Shown here one piece after another: positions 4,784-12,063 of a DNA stretch of 12,978 nucleotides; within the stretch, counting starts at the first letter, position 1; each line of letters opens with the position of its first letter. Under the pieces are notes generated by a model, which was not told the origin of the DNA, did no database searches, and was given only the letters and a program-made list of their open reading frames with translations. The position numbers and the translations under genes were made by a program. Origin of the DNA: Sulfurovum sp. (GTDB lineage Bacteria > Campylobacterota > Campylobacteria > Campylobacterales > Sulfurovaceae). The stretch is taken from contig DQSX01000226.1 of NCBI GenBank assembly GCA_015663065.1, positions 1 to 12,978 of the forward strand, read 5' to 3'.

Positions 4784-6154
4784 TTAACAGCCGCCTGCAC
4801 AGCCTAGAGTATCTTCATTTCCACCGGCAAAATAGTTTCCATCAAATGAGACCAGTGAATATTTTCTGTCAGAGCCAAGTGATTCTTTCAGTCCTTCGAT
4901 AGACAAAAATCCAAGAGAATCCGCACCCATATTGTCTGCTATCTCTTCAGGTGTATATTTTGTTGAAATGAGCTCTTGCTTGGTTGGCGTATCGATGCCA
5001 TAGCGGCAAGGGTATTTTATCTCCGGTGCGGCAATACGCATATGCACCTCTTTTGCTCCTGCCTCTTTAAGCATACGAACAATCTGCTTTGAGGTAGTAC
5101 CACGTACCAGTGAATCATCTATGATGGCCACTCTTTTGCCTGCGATCAAATGCTTGATAGGAGAGAGTTTGAGTTTTACTTTCAAGTCACGTATCTCCTG
5201 TGTCGGTTCAATAAAAGTACGTCCTACGTAGTGATTACGTACGATCCCCATTTCAAACGGCACGCCAAGACCATCTGCATAGCCTTTGGCTGCAGCGACA
5301 CCAGAATCAGGAACAGGCAATACAAGGTCTATCTCTACAGGTGTCTCTTCTGCCAACTTTTTTCCCATTTCCAAACGCATTTCATAAATATTTTTACCAT
5401 CAATGATAGAATCCGGTCTTGCAAAATAGATATATTCAAAGGCACAAGGGTGGTAATCTTCTTCAAAGATCTGTTCAGACTTTGGTTCTTTCCCCTCTTC
5501 AAAAGTAAGCATTTCACCAGGCTTCACATCACGAATAAATTCAGCCCCGACCAGGTCAAAAGCACAGGTTTCGGAGGAGACAATGTAGCCTCCGTCTTTA
5601 AGTTTTCCAAGACTGAGCGGACGTATACCAAAACGGTCACGGATCACAAACATTTTAGAACGACTCTGAATTGCCAGACAGTAAGCACCTTCAATTTTAG
5701 TCAACATATCTTTAATGCGGTCTACCAGAGAGTCTTTCTGTGATTTTGCAATAAGGTGAATGATGTTTTCCGTATCCATATCGGTTTGGAAAATGGCACC
5801 TCTGTCTATGAGCTCATCTCTTACTTCATGTTTATTCACAAGGTTTCCGTTGTGTACTACAGAAATTTCACCCAGTTTATACTTTGCAAACACCGGTTGG
5901 GAATCACCTGCTGACTCAGAACCTGCTGTAGAGTAACGGTTATGACCTACGGCACAAGCACCTTGCATTTTGTCAAGCGTGACTTGTGAAAAAACATCTG
6001 CCACCATACCCTTTTTTTTGTAAATAGAGATACGCTCACCGTTGGCAACAGAAATACCTGTGGCTTCCTGCCCGCGATGCTGCATGGAAAATAGCGAATA
6101 ATACGCTACGGTTGAAGCTTTTTTGGCACCGAAAACACCTACAATTGCACACAT
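4784..6154 (-). CDS. purF: Amidophosphoribosyltransferase (glutamine PRPP amidotransferase)
   Basis: First committed step of purine synthesis: PRPP plus glutamine gives phosphoribosylamine. The 456-residue protein has an N-terminal Ntn glutaminase domain with Cys2 as nucleophile, exposed by Met removal with no propeptide. Conserved blocks include MQHRGQEATGIS, GHNRYSTAG (70-78) and HNGNL (101-105). The phosphoribosyltransferase domain carries the PRPP loop VAIIDDSLVRGTT (342-354). The protein resembles the Bacillus-type PurF, but two of the four iron-sulfur ligand positions appear changed: Cys237 and Cys383 remain, while the usual CxxC reads Ser433-x2-Ser436. Cys452 and Cys456 lie in the C-terminal tail CAGGC. 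It is the last gene of the trxB-dapB-purF unit, starting 1 nt after the dapB stop. Confidence 0.96.
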   Translation of the reverse strand: MCAIVGVFGAKKASTVAYYSLFSMQHRGQEATGISVANGERISIYKKKGMVADVFSQVTLDKMQGACAVGHNRYSTAGSESAGDSQPVFAKYKLGEISVVHNGNLVNKHEVRDELIDRGAIFQTDMDTENIIHLIAKSQKDSLVDRIKDMLTKIEGAYCLAIQSRSKMFVIRDRFGIRPLSLGKLKDGGYIVSSETCAFDLVGAEFIRDVKPGEMLTFEEGKEPKSEQIFEEDYHPCAFEYIYFARPDSIIDGKNIYEMRLEMGKKLAEETPVEIDLVLPVPDSGVAAAKGYADGLGVPFEMGIVRNHYVGRTFIEPTQEIRDLKVKLKLSPIKHLIAGKRVAIIDDSLVRGTTSKQIVRMLKEAGAKEVHMRIAAPEIKYPCRYGIDTPTKQELISTKYTPEEIADNMGADSLGFLSIEGLKESLGSDRKYSLVSFDGNYFAGGNEDTLGCAGGC

Positions 6155-6155
6155 A

Positions 6156-6923
6156 TTATATTCCTAGACAGTCGTTGATCGAGTAGAGACCAGACTCTTG
6201 ATCTACGAGCCATGCTGCTGCACGGATGGCACCTTTTGAAAATGTCTCTCTGCTGGTTGCCGTATGGTTAAGTTCCAGGAATTCGCCATCATTATAAAAA
6301 CCAACGGTATGACGACCGACGATGTCACCACCGCGCAATGCCATGACTGCGATCTCATCTTTGCTTCTTGCACCGATCTGACCGTCTCTTCCTGAAACAC
6401 GTACCGCATCCAGGTCAAGTCCGCGGCCTTTGGCTGCAAATTCACCTAAAGTCAAAGCTGTTCCCGAAGGCGCATCTACTTTATGTCTGTGATGCTGCTC
6501 TACGATCTCTATGTCAAAATCACTCAACGTAGCAGCTACCTGCTCCACCAATTGCTTAAGCAAAGCGATCCCTGCTGACATATTGGAAGCATACAGTACC
6601 GGCATCTCTTTAGACGCTTCAGTTAAAAGATTTTGCTGATGGGCCGTAAAACCGGTTGTCGCAATGACAAGTGCTGTAGGATTTTTTAGCGCTTCTTCAC
6701 AAAGTTCCTGTGTCGCCACAGGTGCAGAGAAGTCTATGATCACATCACAAACTTCAAGCAGTGCTTTCATAGAGTTCGTGATCAATACCTCATCAGGTAC
6801 CGATACAGTCAACTCATCAAAGACGTGAAGTGCCGACAAGGTCAATGTTTCATTTTCCATCACATTTTTAATAAGATGCTCACCCATTCTACCCGTACTG
6901 CCTACAATACCAACTTTTATCAT
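6156..6923 (-). CDS. dapB: 4-hydroxy-tetrahydrodipicolinate reductase
   Basis: A 255-residue cytosolic NAD(P)H-dependent reductase of the lysine/meso-diaminopimelate pathway, supplying both protein synthesis and peptidoglycan. It shows the Rossmann motif GIVGSTGRMG (5-14), ATTGF (88-92), and the catalytic signature EQHHRHKVDAPSGTAL (142-157), with His144/His145 and Lys148 as expected active-site residues. C-terminal GGDIVGRHTVGFY is typical. Length is slightly below the E. coli enzyme (273 aa). It lies 14 nt after trxB and 1 nt before purF, so it is almost surely cotranscribed and translationally coupled with both. Confidence 0.96.
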   Translation of the reverse strand: MIKVGIVGSTGRMGEHLIKNVMENETLTLSALHVFDELTVSVPDEVLITNSMKALLEVCDVIIDFSAPVATQELCEEALKNPTALVIATTGFTAHQQNLLTEASKEMPVLYASNMSAGIALLKQLVEQVAATLSDFDIEIVEQHHRHKVDAPSGTALTLGEFAAKGRGLDLDAVRVSGRDGQIGARSKDEIAVMALRGGDIVGRHTVGFYNDGEFLELNHTATSRETFSKGAIRAAAWLVDQESGLYSINDCLGI

Positions 6924-6937
6924 TTTAAACCTGCCTT

Positions 6938-7876
6938 TTACTGTTGTTCTTGAATATATGAGATAACCTGCAGTGCAGCTATAGAACCATCTCCTGCTGC
7001 AGATACAACCTGTTTTGGTGCTTCAATACGCATATCACCTGCGGCGAAAAGTCCCGGAACAGATGTCTTCATGCTAAGATCTACGATCACCTGCCCCCAG
7101 TCATTCATTTTACAGATAAATTCACCGTTTTCATCTTTTAACACTGAATTATTTACATCATGTCCCACAAATACAAAAAGCCCCGGATTATCCATATGAG
7201 TGATCGTACCGTCATTATTTTTAATATCTACACCCGTAAGACCCATAGCATCACCCACAGCCTCTTCTATAACAGAATTGGTCACAAGGTGAATATTCTC
7301 TTTCCTTTTCACTCTGTCCAATGTCGGAGGTGCCGCTCTGAACTCTTCTCTTCTGTGCACCACATAGACATCAGAAGCAATATTTGAAAGATAATATGCC
7401 TCTTCAAGTGCTGTGTCCCCGCCACCAAGTACGGTAACCGGTTTGTTCTTATAGAAGAACCCGTCACATGTGGCACAGGTACTTACACCTTTTCCAAAAA
7501 ATTCATCTTCACCTTTGAAGCCAGCCCTTTTAGGCGTAGAACCTGTACAGACAATAACGGTCATCGCTTCAACAGACTCTCCACCTTCAAGTGTTACAGT
7601 GAAGTGATCTCCTGTTTTGGCTATGTTTTCTACTTTTTTCATCTCATGTTTAAGACCAAAATTAAAACACTGTTTTTGCCAGGTATCCATAAAATCCATA
7701 CCTGTTTTATCGTGTTCAAAAAATCCAGGGTAGTTCTCTATTTCAGAACTCTGTGTGATCTGTCCACCGGGCATACCCATTTCAAACATTGTCACATTCT
7801 GAAGTCCTCCACGTGTTGCATAAAGTCCTGCTGTTAAGCCCGCTGGCCCACCACCGATAATTGCACAATCTAACAT
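6938..7876 (-). CDS. trxB: Thioredoxin-disulfide reductase
   Basis: A 312-residue FAD enzyme that passes electrons from NADPH to thioredoxin in the cytosol. It has the N-terminal FAD site IIGGGPAGLTAG (6-17), redox-active Cys134 and Cys137 in STCATCDGFF, an NADPH-binding VLGGGDTALEEA (149-160), HRREEFR (174-180) for the 2'-phosphate, and a second FAD contact GLFAAGD (275-281). This is the standard low-molecular-weight TrxB layout. The ATG is preceded by AAGGA. It heads the trxB-dapB-purF unit and has a good candidate promoter at 7936-7941. Its substrate gene trxA lies directly upstream on the same strand, separated by 212 nt holding a repeat. Confidence 0.95.
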   Translation of the reverse strand: MLDCAIIGGGPAGLTAGLYATRGGLQNVTMFEMGMPGGQITQSSEIENYPGFFEHDKTGMDFMDTWQKQCFNFGLKHEMKKVENIAKTGDHFTVTLEGGESVEAMTVIVCTGSTPKRAGFKGEDEFFGKGVSTCATCDGFFYKNKPVTVLGGGDTALEEAYYLSNIASDVYVVHRREEFRAAPPTLDRVKRKENIHLVTNSVIEEAVGDAMGLTGVDIKNNDGTITHMDNPGLFVFVGHDVNNSVLKDENGEFICKMNDWGQVIVDLSMKTSVPGLFAAGDMRIEAPKQVVSAAGDGSIAALQVISYIQEQQ

Positions 7877-7935
7877 TTTGAATCCTTGAAATAATTAAAA
7901 TTTTTAATCAAATACTTTAAACATATCATAAGTGA

Positions 7936-7941
7936 ATTATA
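7936..7941 (-). promoter_or_regulatory. Probable -10 element for trxB-dapB-purF
   Basis: On the minus strand a perfect TATAAT (7941-7936) occurs in GTGTATAATTC, which also carries an extended -10 TG. The expected start is near 7929, giving a leader of about 50 nt to trxB. There is no strong -35, as is common in Campylobacterota. Confidence 0.55.
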
Positions 7942-7993
7942 CACTTTAAATACTTGGTTAATAATTTTTAAGAGAGTTTTTTTTAAAGTCCCG

Positions 7994-8081
7994 CGTCATC
8001 CTGAACTTGTTTCAGGACCTCTGTTGGGTTTCAAAATTGTTTTGAAGCTTTAGGGGATTCCGGACCAAGCCCGGAATGACG
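7994..8081. repeat. Palindromic interspersed repeat, copy 2 (88 bp, with inserted hairpin)
   Basis: The same outer arms CGTCAT/ATGACG and inner hairpins (CCTGAA...TTCAGG; CCGG...CCGG) occur as in copy 1. The central spacer is about 28 bp longer and contains an extra perfect 7-bp hairpin TTCAAAA-TTG-TTTTGAA (about 8031-8047). The repeat starts 7 bp after the trxA stop, on the trxB side. Confidence 0.85.
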
Positions 8082-8088
8082 TTCGTTT

Positions 8089-8406
8089 TTACAGTTGTGC
8101 GTTGATTTTTTCAGCAAATGCATCTTTAGAAGCTGCACCAACCATCTGGTCTACCACTTCACCGTCTTTAAAGAAAAGGATGGCAGGGATTGATCTAATA
8201 CCATATTTAACAGCCAAGTCTTGCTCTTCGTCTGTATTACATTTAGCGATTGTCGCTTTTCCATCAAAGTCTTCTGCAAGCTCTTCAACTACCGGAGCGA
8301 TCATTCTACAAGGTCCACACCATGGAGCCCAGAAGTCTACCATTGTTACGCCTTCTGCTACTGTTGCTTCAAAGTTTGCTGCTGTTAATTCTACATATTT
8401 TGCCAT
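8089..8406 (-). CDS. trxA: Thioredoxin
   Basis: A 105-residue cytosolic dithiol protein that reduces disulfides in enzymes such as ribonucleotide reductase and peroxiredoxins. The active site FWAPWCGPCRMIAP has Cys30 and Cys33, and the cis-proline is Pro74 in RSIPAILFF. Length and fold features are standard for bacterial thioredoxin 1, with no signal peptide. The start is supported by AAAGGA. A TATACT promoter hexamer and a 14-bp palindrome lie just upstream. Its reductase gene trxB follows on the same strand. Confidence 0.97.
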   Translation of the reverse strand: MAKYVELTAANFEATVAEGVTMVDFWAPWCGPCRMIAPVVEELAEDFDGKATIAKCNTDEEQDLAVKYGIRSIPAILFFKDGEVVDQMVGAASKDAFAEKINAQL

Positions 8407-8436
8407 ATTTTAATCCTTTAAATTTTTTATTTAAAA

Positions 8437-8462
8437 AGTATACACTAATTTCATTAATGAAA
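8437..8462 (-). promoter_or_regulatory. Probable trxA promoter with an adjoining palindrome
   Basis: TATACT (8442-8437 on the minus strand, within GTGTATACT) gives an expected start near 8430 and a 24-nt leader. A perfect 14-bp palindrome TTTCATTAATGAAA (8449-8462) sits 6 nt upstream of it, within the -35/-10 spacer region, where a bound repressor would block transcription. Operator function is inference. Confidence 0.45.
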
Positions 8463-8552
8463 CATTGTTATAGCTTATATTTTTTATTTTCTCAACCATA
8501 AAGTAACATCTAGGAGTAAAAAACTCTTATTTAGTACGTCCAGTCACAATGC

Positions 8553-9344
8553 TTACTCCATAGATTCCAATACTATTTCAGGATACTCTGAAGAGCGTGT
8601 CCCCTCTACAACCTTTGTAGCAGCACCTTTCACAGTATAGACAAATGATATTTTTGCTTTATCTGTACTGTTTTTATTTGCTCTGTGTAACAGTTTGCAA
8701 TGAAAAAGTACCACATCTCCTTTCTTGAGATCATAAGAGACTTTTGTAGAAATGAGCTTTTTATTTTCAGGATTTGTCTGTGAAAAATACTCTTTTTCAT
8801 CAAATTGTGAAAAGGTAAATGACATTTTATGGCTTCCGGGTATAAATTCAAGCACACCATTCTTATCATTTTCACTCTCCAGTGCCAACCACACAGAAAC
8901 CAAATTGTCATCTTCAAAATTCCAGTAGCGGAAATCCTGATGCCAGGATGTTGCAGTGGAACTCTGAGGCATTTTGGTCATGATAGAGTTATGGTGTGCG
9001 ATGGTAAGCGCAGGTGTATCACCAAGTACCTGCTGCAGCACAGGACGCATCGCTTCATTTTCCATCCACTGCTTAAAAACAATATCACGATGGTAGACCT
9101 GCCTGAGTCTTCTGACCGTGATACGTTTTTCTACTGTTTCAGAGTGGGCATCTGAAATACATTCTCTCTCTTCTTTACTTTTACCTGCATATTCAAACTC
9201 TGTCTCTATAGGAGGAACTTTGTGTTTGAGGTGTGCTGCGGCTATGTCATAAATAGTATCACAGAGTGCGGCATTTGCAAAACCGGGCAAAAGTAAAAAC
9301 CCTTGCTCCTTAAACTGTTGCAGCTGTGTATCTGTAAGTATCAT
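8553..9344 (-). CDS. PhyH-family (phytanoyl-CoA dioxygenase-like) Fe(II)/2-oxoglutarate oxygenase
   Basis: The 263-residue protein has the double-stranded beta-helix layout of the PhyH family. The N-terminal TDTQLQQFKEQGFLLLPGF is typical of the family. The iron-binding HxD is His135 and Asp137 in SWHQDFRYW, and the distal iron ligand is His220 in LLHRANKNS. VWLALE and NGVLEFIPGSHK are standard core motifs. Such enzymes hydroxylate small molecules or lipids using O2 and 2-oxoglutarate; the substrate cannot be told from sequence. The basic residue that usually binds the 2-oxoglutarate carboxylate is Arg in most relatives, and here the best match is Lys231. It follows yraN after 31 nt. An O2-consuming enzyme fits a microaerobic lifestyle. 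Confidence 0.85.
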   Translation of the reverse strand: MILTDTQLQQFKEQGFLLLPGFANAALCDTIYDIAAAHLKHKVPPIETEFEYAGKSKEERECISDAHSETVEKRITVRRLRQVYHRDIVFKQWMENEAMRPVLQQVLGDTPALTIAHHNSIMTKMPQSSTATSWHQDFRYWNFEDDNLVSVWLALESENDKNGVLEFIPGSHKMSFTFSQFDEKEYFSQTNPENKKLISTKVSYDLKKGDVVLFHCKLLHRANKNSTDKAKISFVYTVKGAATKVVEGTRSSEYPEIVLESME

Positions 9345-9375
9345 ACCTATGCCTTTTGAGAAAGATTAGTAGGTA

Positions 9376-9717
9376 TTATAGCGTAACATTTTCAATAAAC
9401 TCAACCTCATCTCCACGAATAATCAGTGCATCCATAGAAAAAGAGAGATCAAGGTTTTTACTTTTCATATAGTACTGTGCAGAGTTGATCACTTTGCGAA
9501 GCTTTGCAGGCGTGACATTATAGACAGGGTCAAAATCTGCTTTTCCGGACTTCACCTCTATGAAGTGAAGCACCTCACCTTGCATCGCAATGATGTCAAT
9601 CTCCCCTAATTTTCTGGCATAATAATTACGCTCAATAATGACAAACTTTTCCTGCTCTAAAAACAATGTAGCCAGATCTTCACTCTGATCACCATAAATT
9701 TTTGGGAGTTCACGCAT
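9376..9717 (-). CDS. yraN: YraN/UPF0102 family endonuclease-fold protein
   Basis: A 113-residue protein with the restriction-endonuclease-like fold motif of the UPF0102 family: GEIDIIA (38-44) and FIEVKSG (52-58). These give the E/D...EVK metal-site residues Glu39, Asp41, Glu54 and Lys56. Family members are small predicted nucleases linked to DNA repair or Holliday-junction processing, but the exact role is unsettled. The ATG at 9717 is chosen because GAAAGGT (complement of 9724-9730) lies 6 nt upstream and the family start (MRELPKIYGDQSEDLA) matches. An earlier ATG at 9771 would add 18 atypical residues and enter an intergenic hairpin. It lies between the formate dehydrogenase and dioxygenase genes. 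Confidence 0.88.
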   Translation of the reverse strand: MRELPKIYGDQSEDLATLFLEQEKFVIIERNYYARKLGEIDIIAMQGEVLHFIEVKSGKADFDPVYNVTPAKLRKVINSAQYYMKSKNLDLSFSMDALIIRGDEVEFIENVTL

Positions 9718-9737
9718 TATTTTACCTTTCAAGCTTT

Positions 9738-9751
9738 TAATACGTATTATG
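9738..9751 (-). promoter_or_regulatory. Possible yraN promoter -10 with a 12-bp palindrome
   Basis: CATAAT (9751-9746) on the minus strand overlaps the perfect palindrome TAATACGTATTA (9738-9749). The expected start is near 9739, with a leader of about 22 nt to the ATG at 9717. The call is weak because there is no clear -35. Confidence 0.35.
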
Positions 9752-9776
9752 CTTTTTAATGTTAGCCCCATGTTCC

Positions 9777-9809
9777 AAACTTGATGTCACAAGTTGTGAC
9801 CTCAAGTTT
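9777..9809. terminator. Long hairpin between the formate dehydrogenase and yraN genes
   Basis: AAACTTGA/TCAAGTTT and the inner GTCACAA/TTGTGAC form a 15-bp stem with one T-C mismatch and a single-base apex. On the plus strand TTATATG follows, but on the minus (gene) strand only the three T of the stem end follow before GGAAC. It may slow or stop transcription from the upstream gene, or stabilise its mRNA end. Confidence 0.5.
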
Positions 9810-9823
9810 TTATATGTTTATTC

Positions 9824-11950
9824 TTACCCGCAGGCGATCTCATCACCTACAGGGAGAATATCCACTTTCACTGACTTAAATCTTGCCGTCAGTATCAGTT
9901 CATCCGCTTCATCTCCAAAGACAGCGTTAATACGGCTCTTTGCGTGGTGGAAAGTAGAAAAAAGTGTTTTAGGCTTTACTTTATCCGTGTATTTGACGCT
10001 TAGGGCTTCACTCTCTCCATACTCACTTTTGAGTATCACTTTGTCTCCAAACTTACCCTCATCTTCAATGGAAGCCAAGAGTACATCTTCACTGTGTTTT
10101 TTGTAAAGTAACTCTGTTTTACTTGTCTGTGCCGCATTGTTGTAGTGTGGTAGAGCACGACCTGTTGTAAGGTAGAACCCATTGAGACTCTCATCATAAA
10201 AACGCTTCTGGACAATCTCTTCTATTTGACCGCGCAGATCATACTGTTTATAGACAAACTTTCCAAGCCCGTCATCTGTACGGAAATCAAGAAGATGTAA
10301 AATAGGTGTATCTTCATGATAGATAGGCCACTGCATGCCACGCTTACGGTGACGCTCCAGTCTGTAGTAGGCAGCTCCCGAAAAACGTCTTGGCGCTTCA
10401 ACCCTTACTTCATTCCATACATCTTCACTTGTTTTAAAATGGAAATTCTCAGCATCACCGAGTTTTTGTGCCATTTGTGTAAGTACTTCCCAGTCATCGG
10501 GGAGGTCAGACTCTACAAGCGGTTGAGAGAGGTGCAGTCTTCTCATTGCATTGACATAAACCCCTGTCTTTTCATACACTGATTTTACACCGATGATAAT
10601 GTCTGCTTTTTTCGTTACATCCGTCATGAACAACTCTTGCACCATGCAGAACTCTAAGTTATCCATGGCTTTGTCGATCTTGTTGATGTTCGGGTGTATA
10701 TGGGTAATATCTTCACCCATGTTCAGCAGTGCTTTGATGCGCCCTTCATTCATTGCATCCATCAGTTGCGGTGTCATGAGTCCTGACGGTGTATCCTGGT
10801 AGTCAGGCAGGAAGTAAGGCAGGCAACCCATGTCACAGGCTCCCTGCACATTGTTCTGTCCACGCAGAGGCATAAGCCCTGCACCTGTTTTGCCTACATT
10901 TCCTGTCATCAATGCCAGGTTGGTCATTGCCATAACTGCGTAAGAGCCGTCTAAGTGTTCCGTAATTCCCAAGCCCCAGAAGAGCATCGATTTTTTCACC
11001 GCATACTCTCTTGCAATGTTAGGTATCATCTTTGCAAGATACTCATAGCCTTCTATCTCTTTTAAAAATGCGGGGTTGGCATAAGGGTCATTCAGTATGC
11101 CTTCTTTGTATGCTTCAAAATCTTTGGTACGGTTTGCTATGAAACTCTCATCATACAACTCTTCATCCATAATGACATAAGCCATCATATTGAGAATGAG
11201 CAAGTTTGCTTCAAACGGGATGATACAGTTATATTTGGCAAGTTTTGCCAGCTTTGTCTCACGCACATCGATGACTGCCAGATTATTTTGCTGTTTTGCT
11301 ACGGAGACCATACGATTGGCAATGATAGGATGCGCTTCCATCGTGTTGGAGCCTATGACCACCATAAATTCAGTTTCATAAATGTCATTGTAAGGATTGG
11401 TTGCAGCACCCTCGCCTATGGTGGTTTTCATTCCTTTTAGGCTTGGGGAGTGACAAACCCTTGCACAGTTGTCTACATGGGGAGATTCCATCGTTTGCCT
11501 ACAGAACTTTTGAAAAGAGTAGGCAGACTCACAGGAGGTTCTCGCCCCGCCAATGGCACAGAAACTGTCTCCACCGTATTTACTCTTGATCTCACCGAGT
11601 TTCATTGCAGCGATACTTGTGGCTGTATCTACATCACAGGTCATGAACTCATCATCATAACAGCTGAGCTTTTCTGAAAATGCTTCCAGAAGTTGTGGGT
11701 TTTTATCTAAAAAAGTCTTGCGTATACGAGGCTCGCGAATACGCTCTTTGTGGTCTACAAAGTCATAGCCGTACTTCCCTTTAATGCAGAGATTTCCCTC
11801 AGAGACCACCCCGTCTTTTTGAGCAAATATTTTTACAATCTTATTATTCTCAACTACTCCGGTAATGTCACACCCTACACCACAGTAGGTACATACACTC
11901 TCTATCTCTTTTGTCTGTTCCTTGTTGGCACCATCATACTTTTTTGTCAT
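9824..11950 (-). CDS. Formate dehydrogenase-type molybdopterin oxidoreductase, Cys-containing catalytic subunit
   Basis: A 708-residue member of the bis-MGD (Mo or W) family, closest in layout to E. coli FdhF (715 aa). One [4Fe-4S] cluster is bound by Cys20, Cys23, Cys27 (CTYCGVGC) and Cys55 (LCIKGKYG), with Lys57 bridging to the pterin. NCARVCHSPS places Cys166 where FdhF has selenocysteine, next to His167. PLRGQNNVQGACDMG (361-375) contains Arg363, matching Arg333 of FdhF, a formate-site residue. The C-terminal domain (about 595-708) is the pterin-binding barrel. There is no twin-arginine signal, so it is cytoplasmic. No electron-transfer, membrane or NAD-binding subunit and no fdhD lies in the window, so its electron partner is unknown. 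It follows its own leader and diverges from the 85-aa Cys-rich gene. The start is supported by AAGGGT. Confidence 0.92.
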   Translation of the reverse strand: MTKKYDGANKEQTKEIESVCTYCGVGCDITGVVENNKIVKIFAQKDGVVSEGNLCIKGKYGYDFVDHKERIREPRIRKTFLDKNPQLLEAFSEKLSCYDDEFMTCDVDTATSIAAMKLGEIKSKYGGDSFCAIGGARTSCESAYSFQKFCRQTMESPHVDNCARVCHSPSLKGMKTTIGEGAATNPYNDIYETEFMVVIGSNTMEAHPIIANRMVSVAKQQNNLAVIDVRETKLAKLAKYNCIIPFEANLLILNMMAYVIMDEELYDESFIANRTKDFEAYKEGILNDPYANPAFLKEIEGYEYLAKMIPNIAREYAVKKSMLFWGLGITEHLDGSYAVMAMTNLALMTGNVGKTGAGLMPLRGQNNVQGACDMGCLPYFLPDYQDTPSGLMTPQLMDAMNEGRIKALLNMGEDITHIHPNINKIDKAMDNLEFCMVQELFMTDVTKKADIIIGVKSVYEKTGVYVNAMRRLHLSQPLVESDLPDDWEVLTQMAQKLGDAENFHFKTSEDVWNEVRVEAPRRFSGAAYYRLERHRKRGMQWPIYHEDTPILHLLDFRTDDGLGKFVYKQYDLRGQIEEIVQKRFYDESLNGFYLTTGRALPHYNNAAQTSKTELLYKKHSEDVLLASIEDEGKFGDKVILKSEYGESEALSVKYTDKVKPKTLFSTFHHAKSRINAVFGDEADELILTARFKSVKVDILPVGDEIACG

Positions 11951-11966
11951 TTTTACCCTTAGATTA

Positions 11967-11995
11967 CTAAATAAGAGTAAATTTATCCTATTTAG
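11967..11995. promoter_or_regulatory. Inverted repeat in the formate dehydrogenase leader
   Basis: CTAAATA (11967-11973) and TATTTAG (11989-11995) form a 7-bp inverted repeat with a 15-nt spacer. It lies 17-45 nt upstream of the formate dehydrogenase ATG in the 113-bp divergent region. It could be an operator or an mRNA hairpin. It does not match the FNR boxes seen earlier in the window. Confidence 0.35.
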
Positions 11996-12063
11996 CCTTA
12001 AAATAAAGTTTTTTTAAGCTTTTAACGTTACTATCGTAAGAAATTATACCTAAAGGATTTAAA

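Noticed and set aside
5150..5743. Plus-strand open frame of 197 codons inside purF
   Set aside because: It is the antisense shadow of a well-conserved gene; its composition is odd (Phe, Cys, Arg) and it has no ribosome binding site.
7994..8081. Rho-independent terminator of trxA
   Set aside because: In the trxA direction the repeat is followed by GCGGGACTTT and then an A-run, not a T-run.
8102..8413. Plus-strand open frame nearly coextensive with trxA
   Set aside because: It is antisense to a certain thioredoxin gene, and its length simply mirrors it.
9759..10106. Plus-strand open frame of 115 codons
   Set aside because: It overlaps the formate dehydrogenase 3' end in antisense, is Ser/Leu-rich shadow sequence, and crosses the intergenic hairpin.
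11450..11460. Selenocysteine in the formate dehydrogenase
   Set aside because: The active-site codon is an ordinary Cys codon (Cys166) and no in-frame TGA interrupts the gene.
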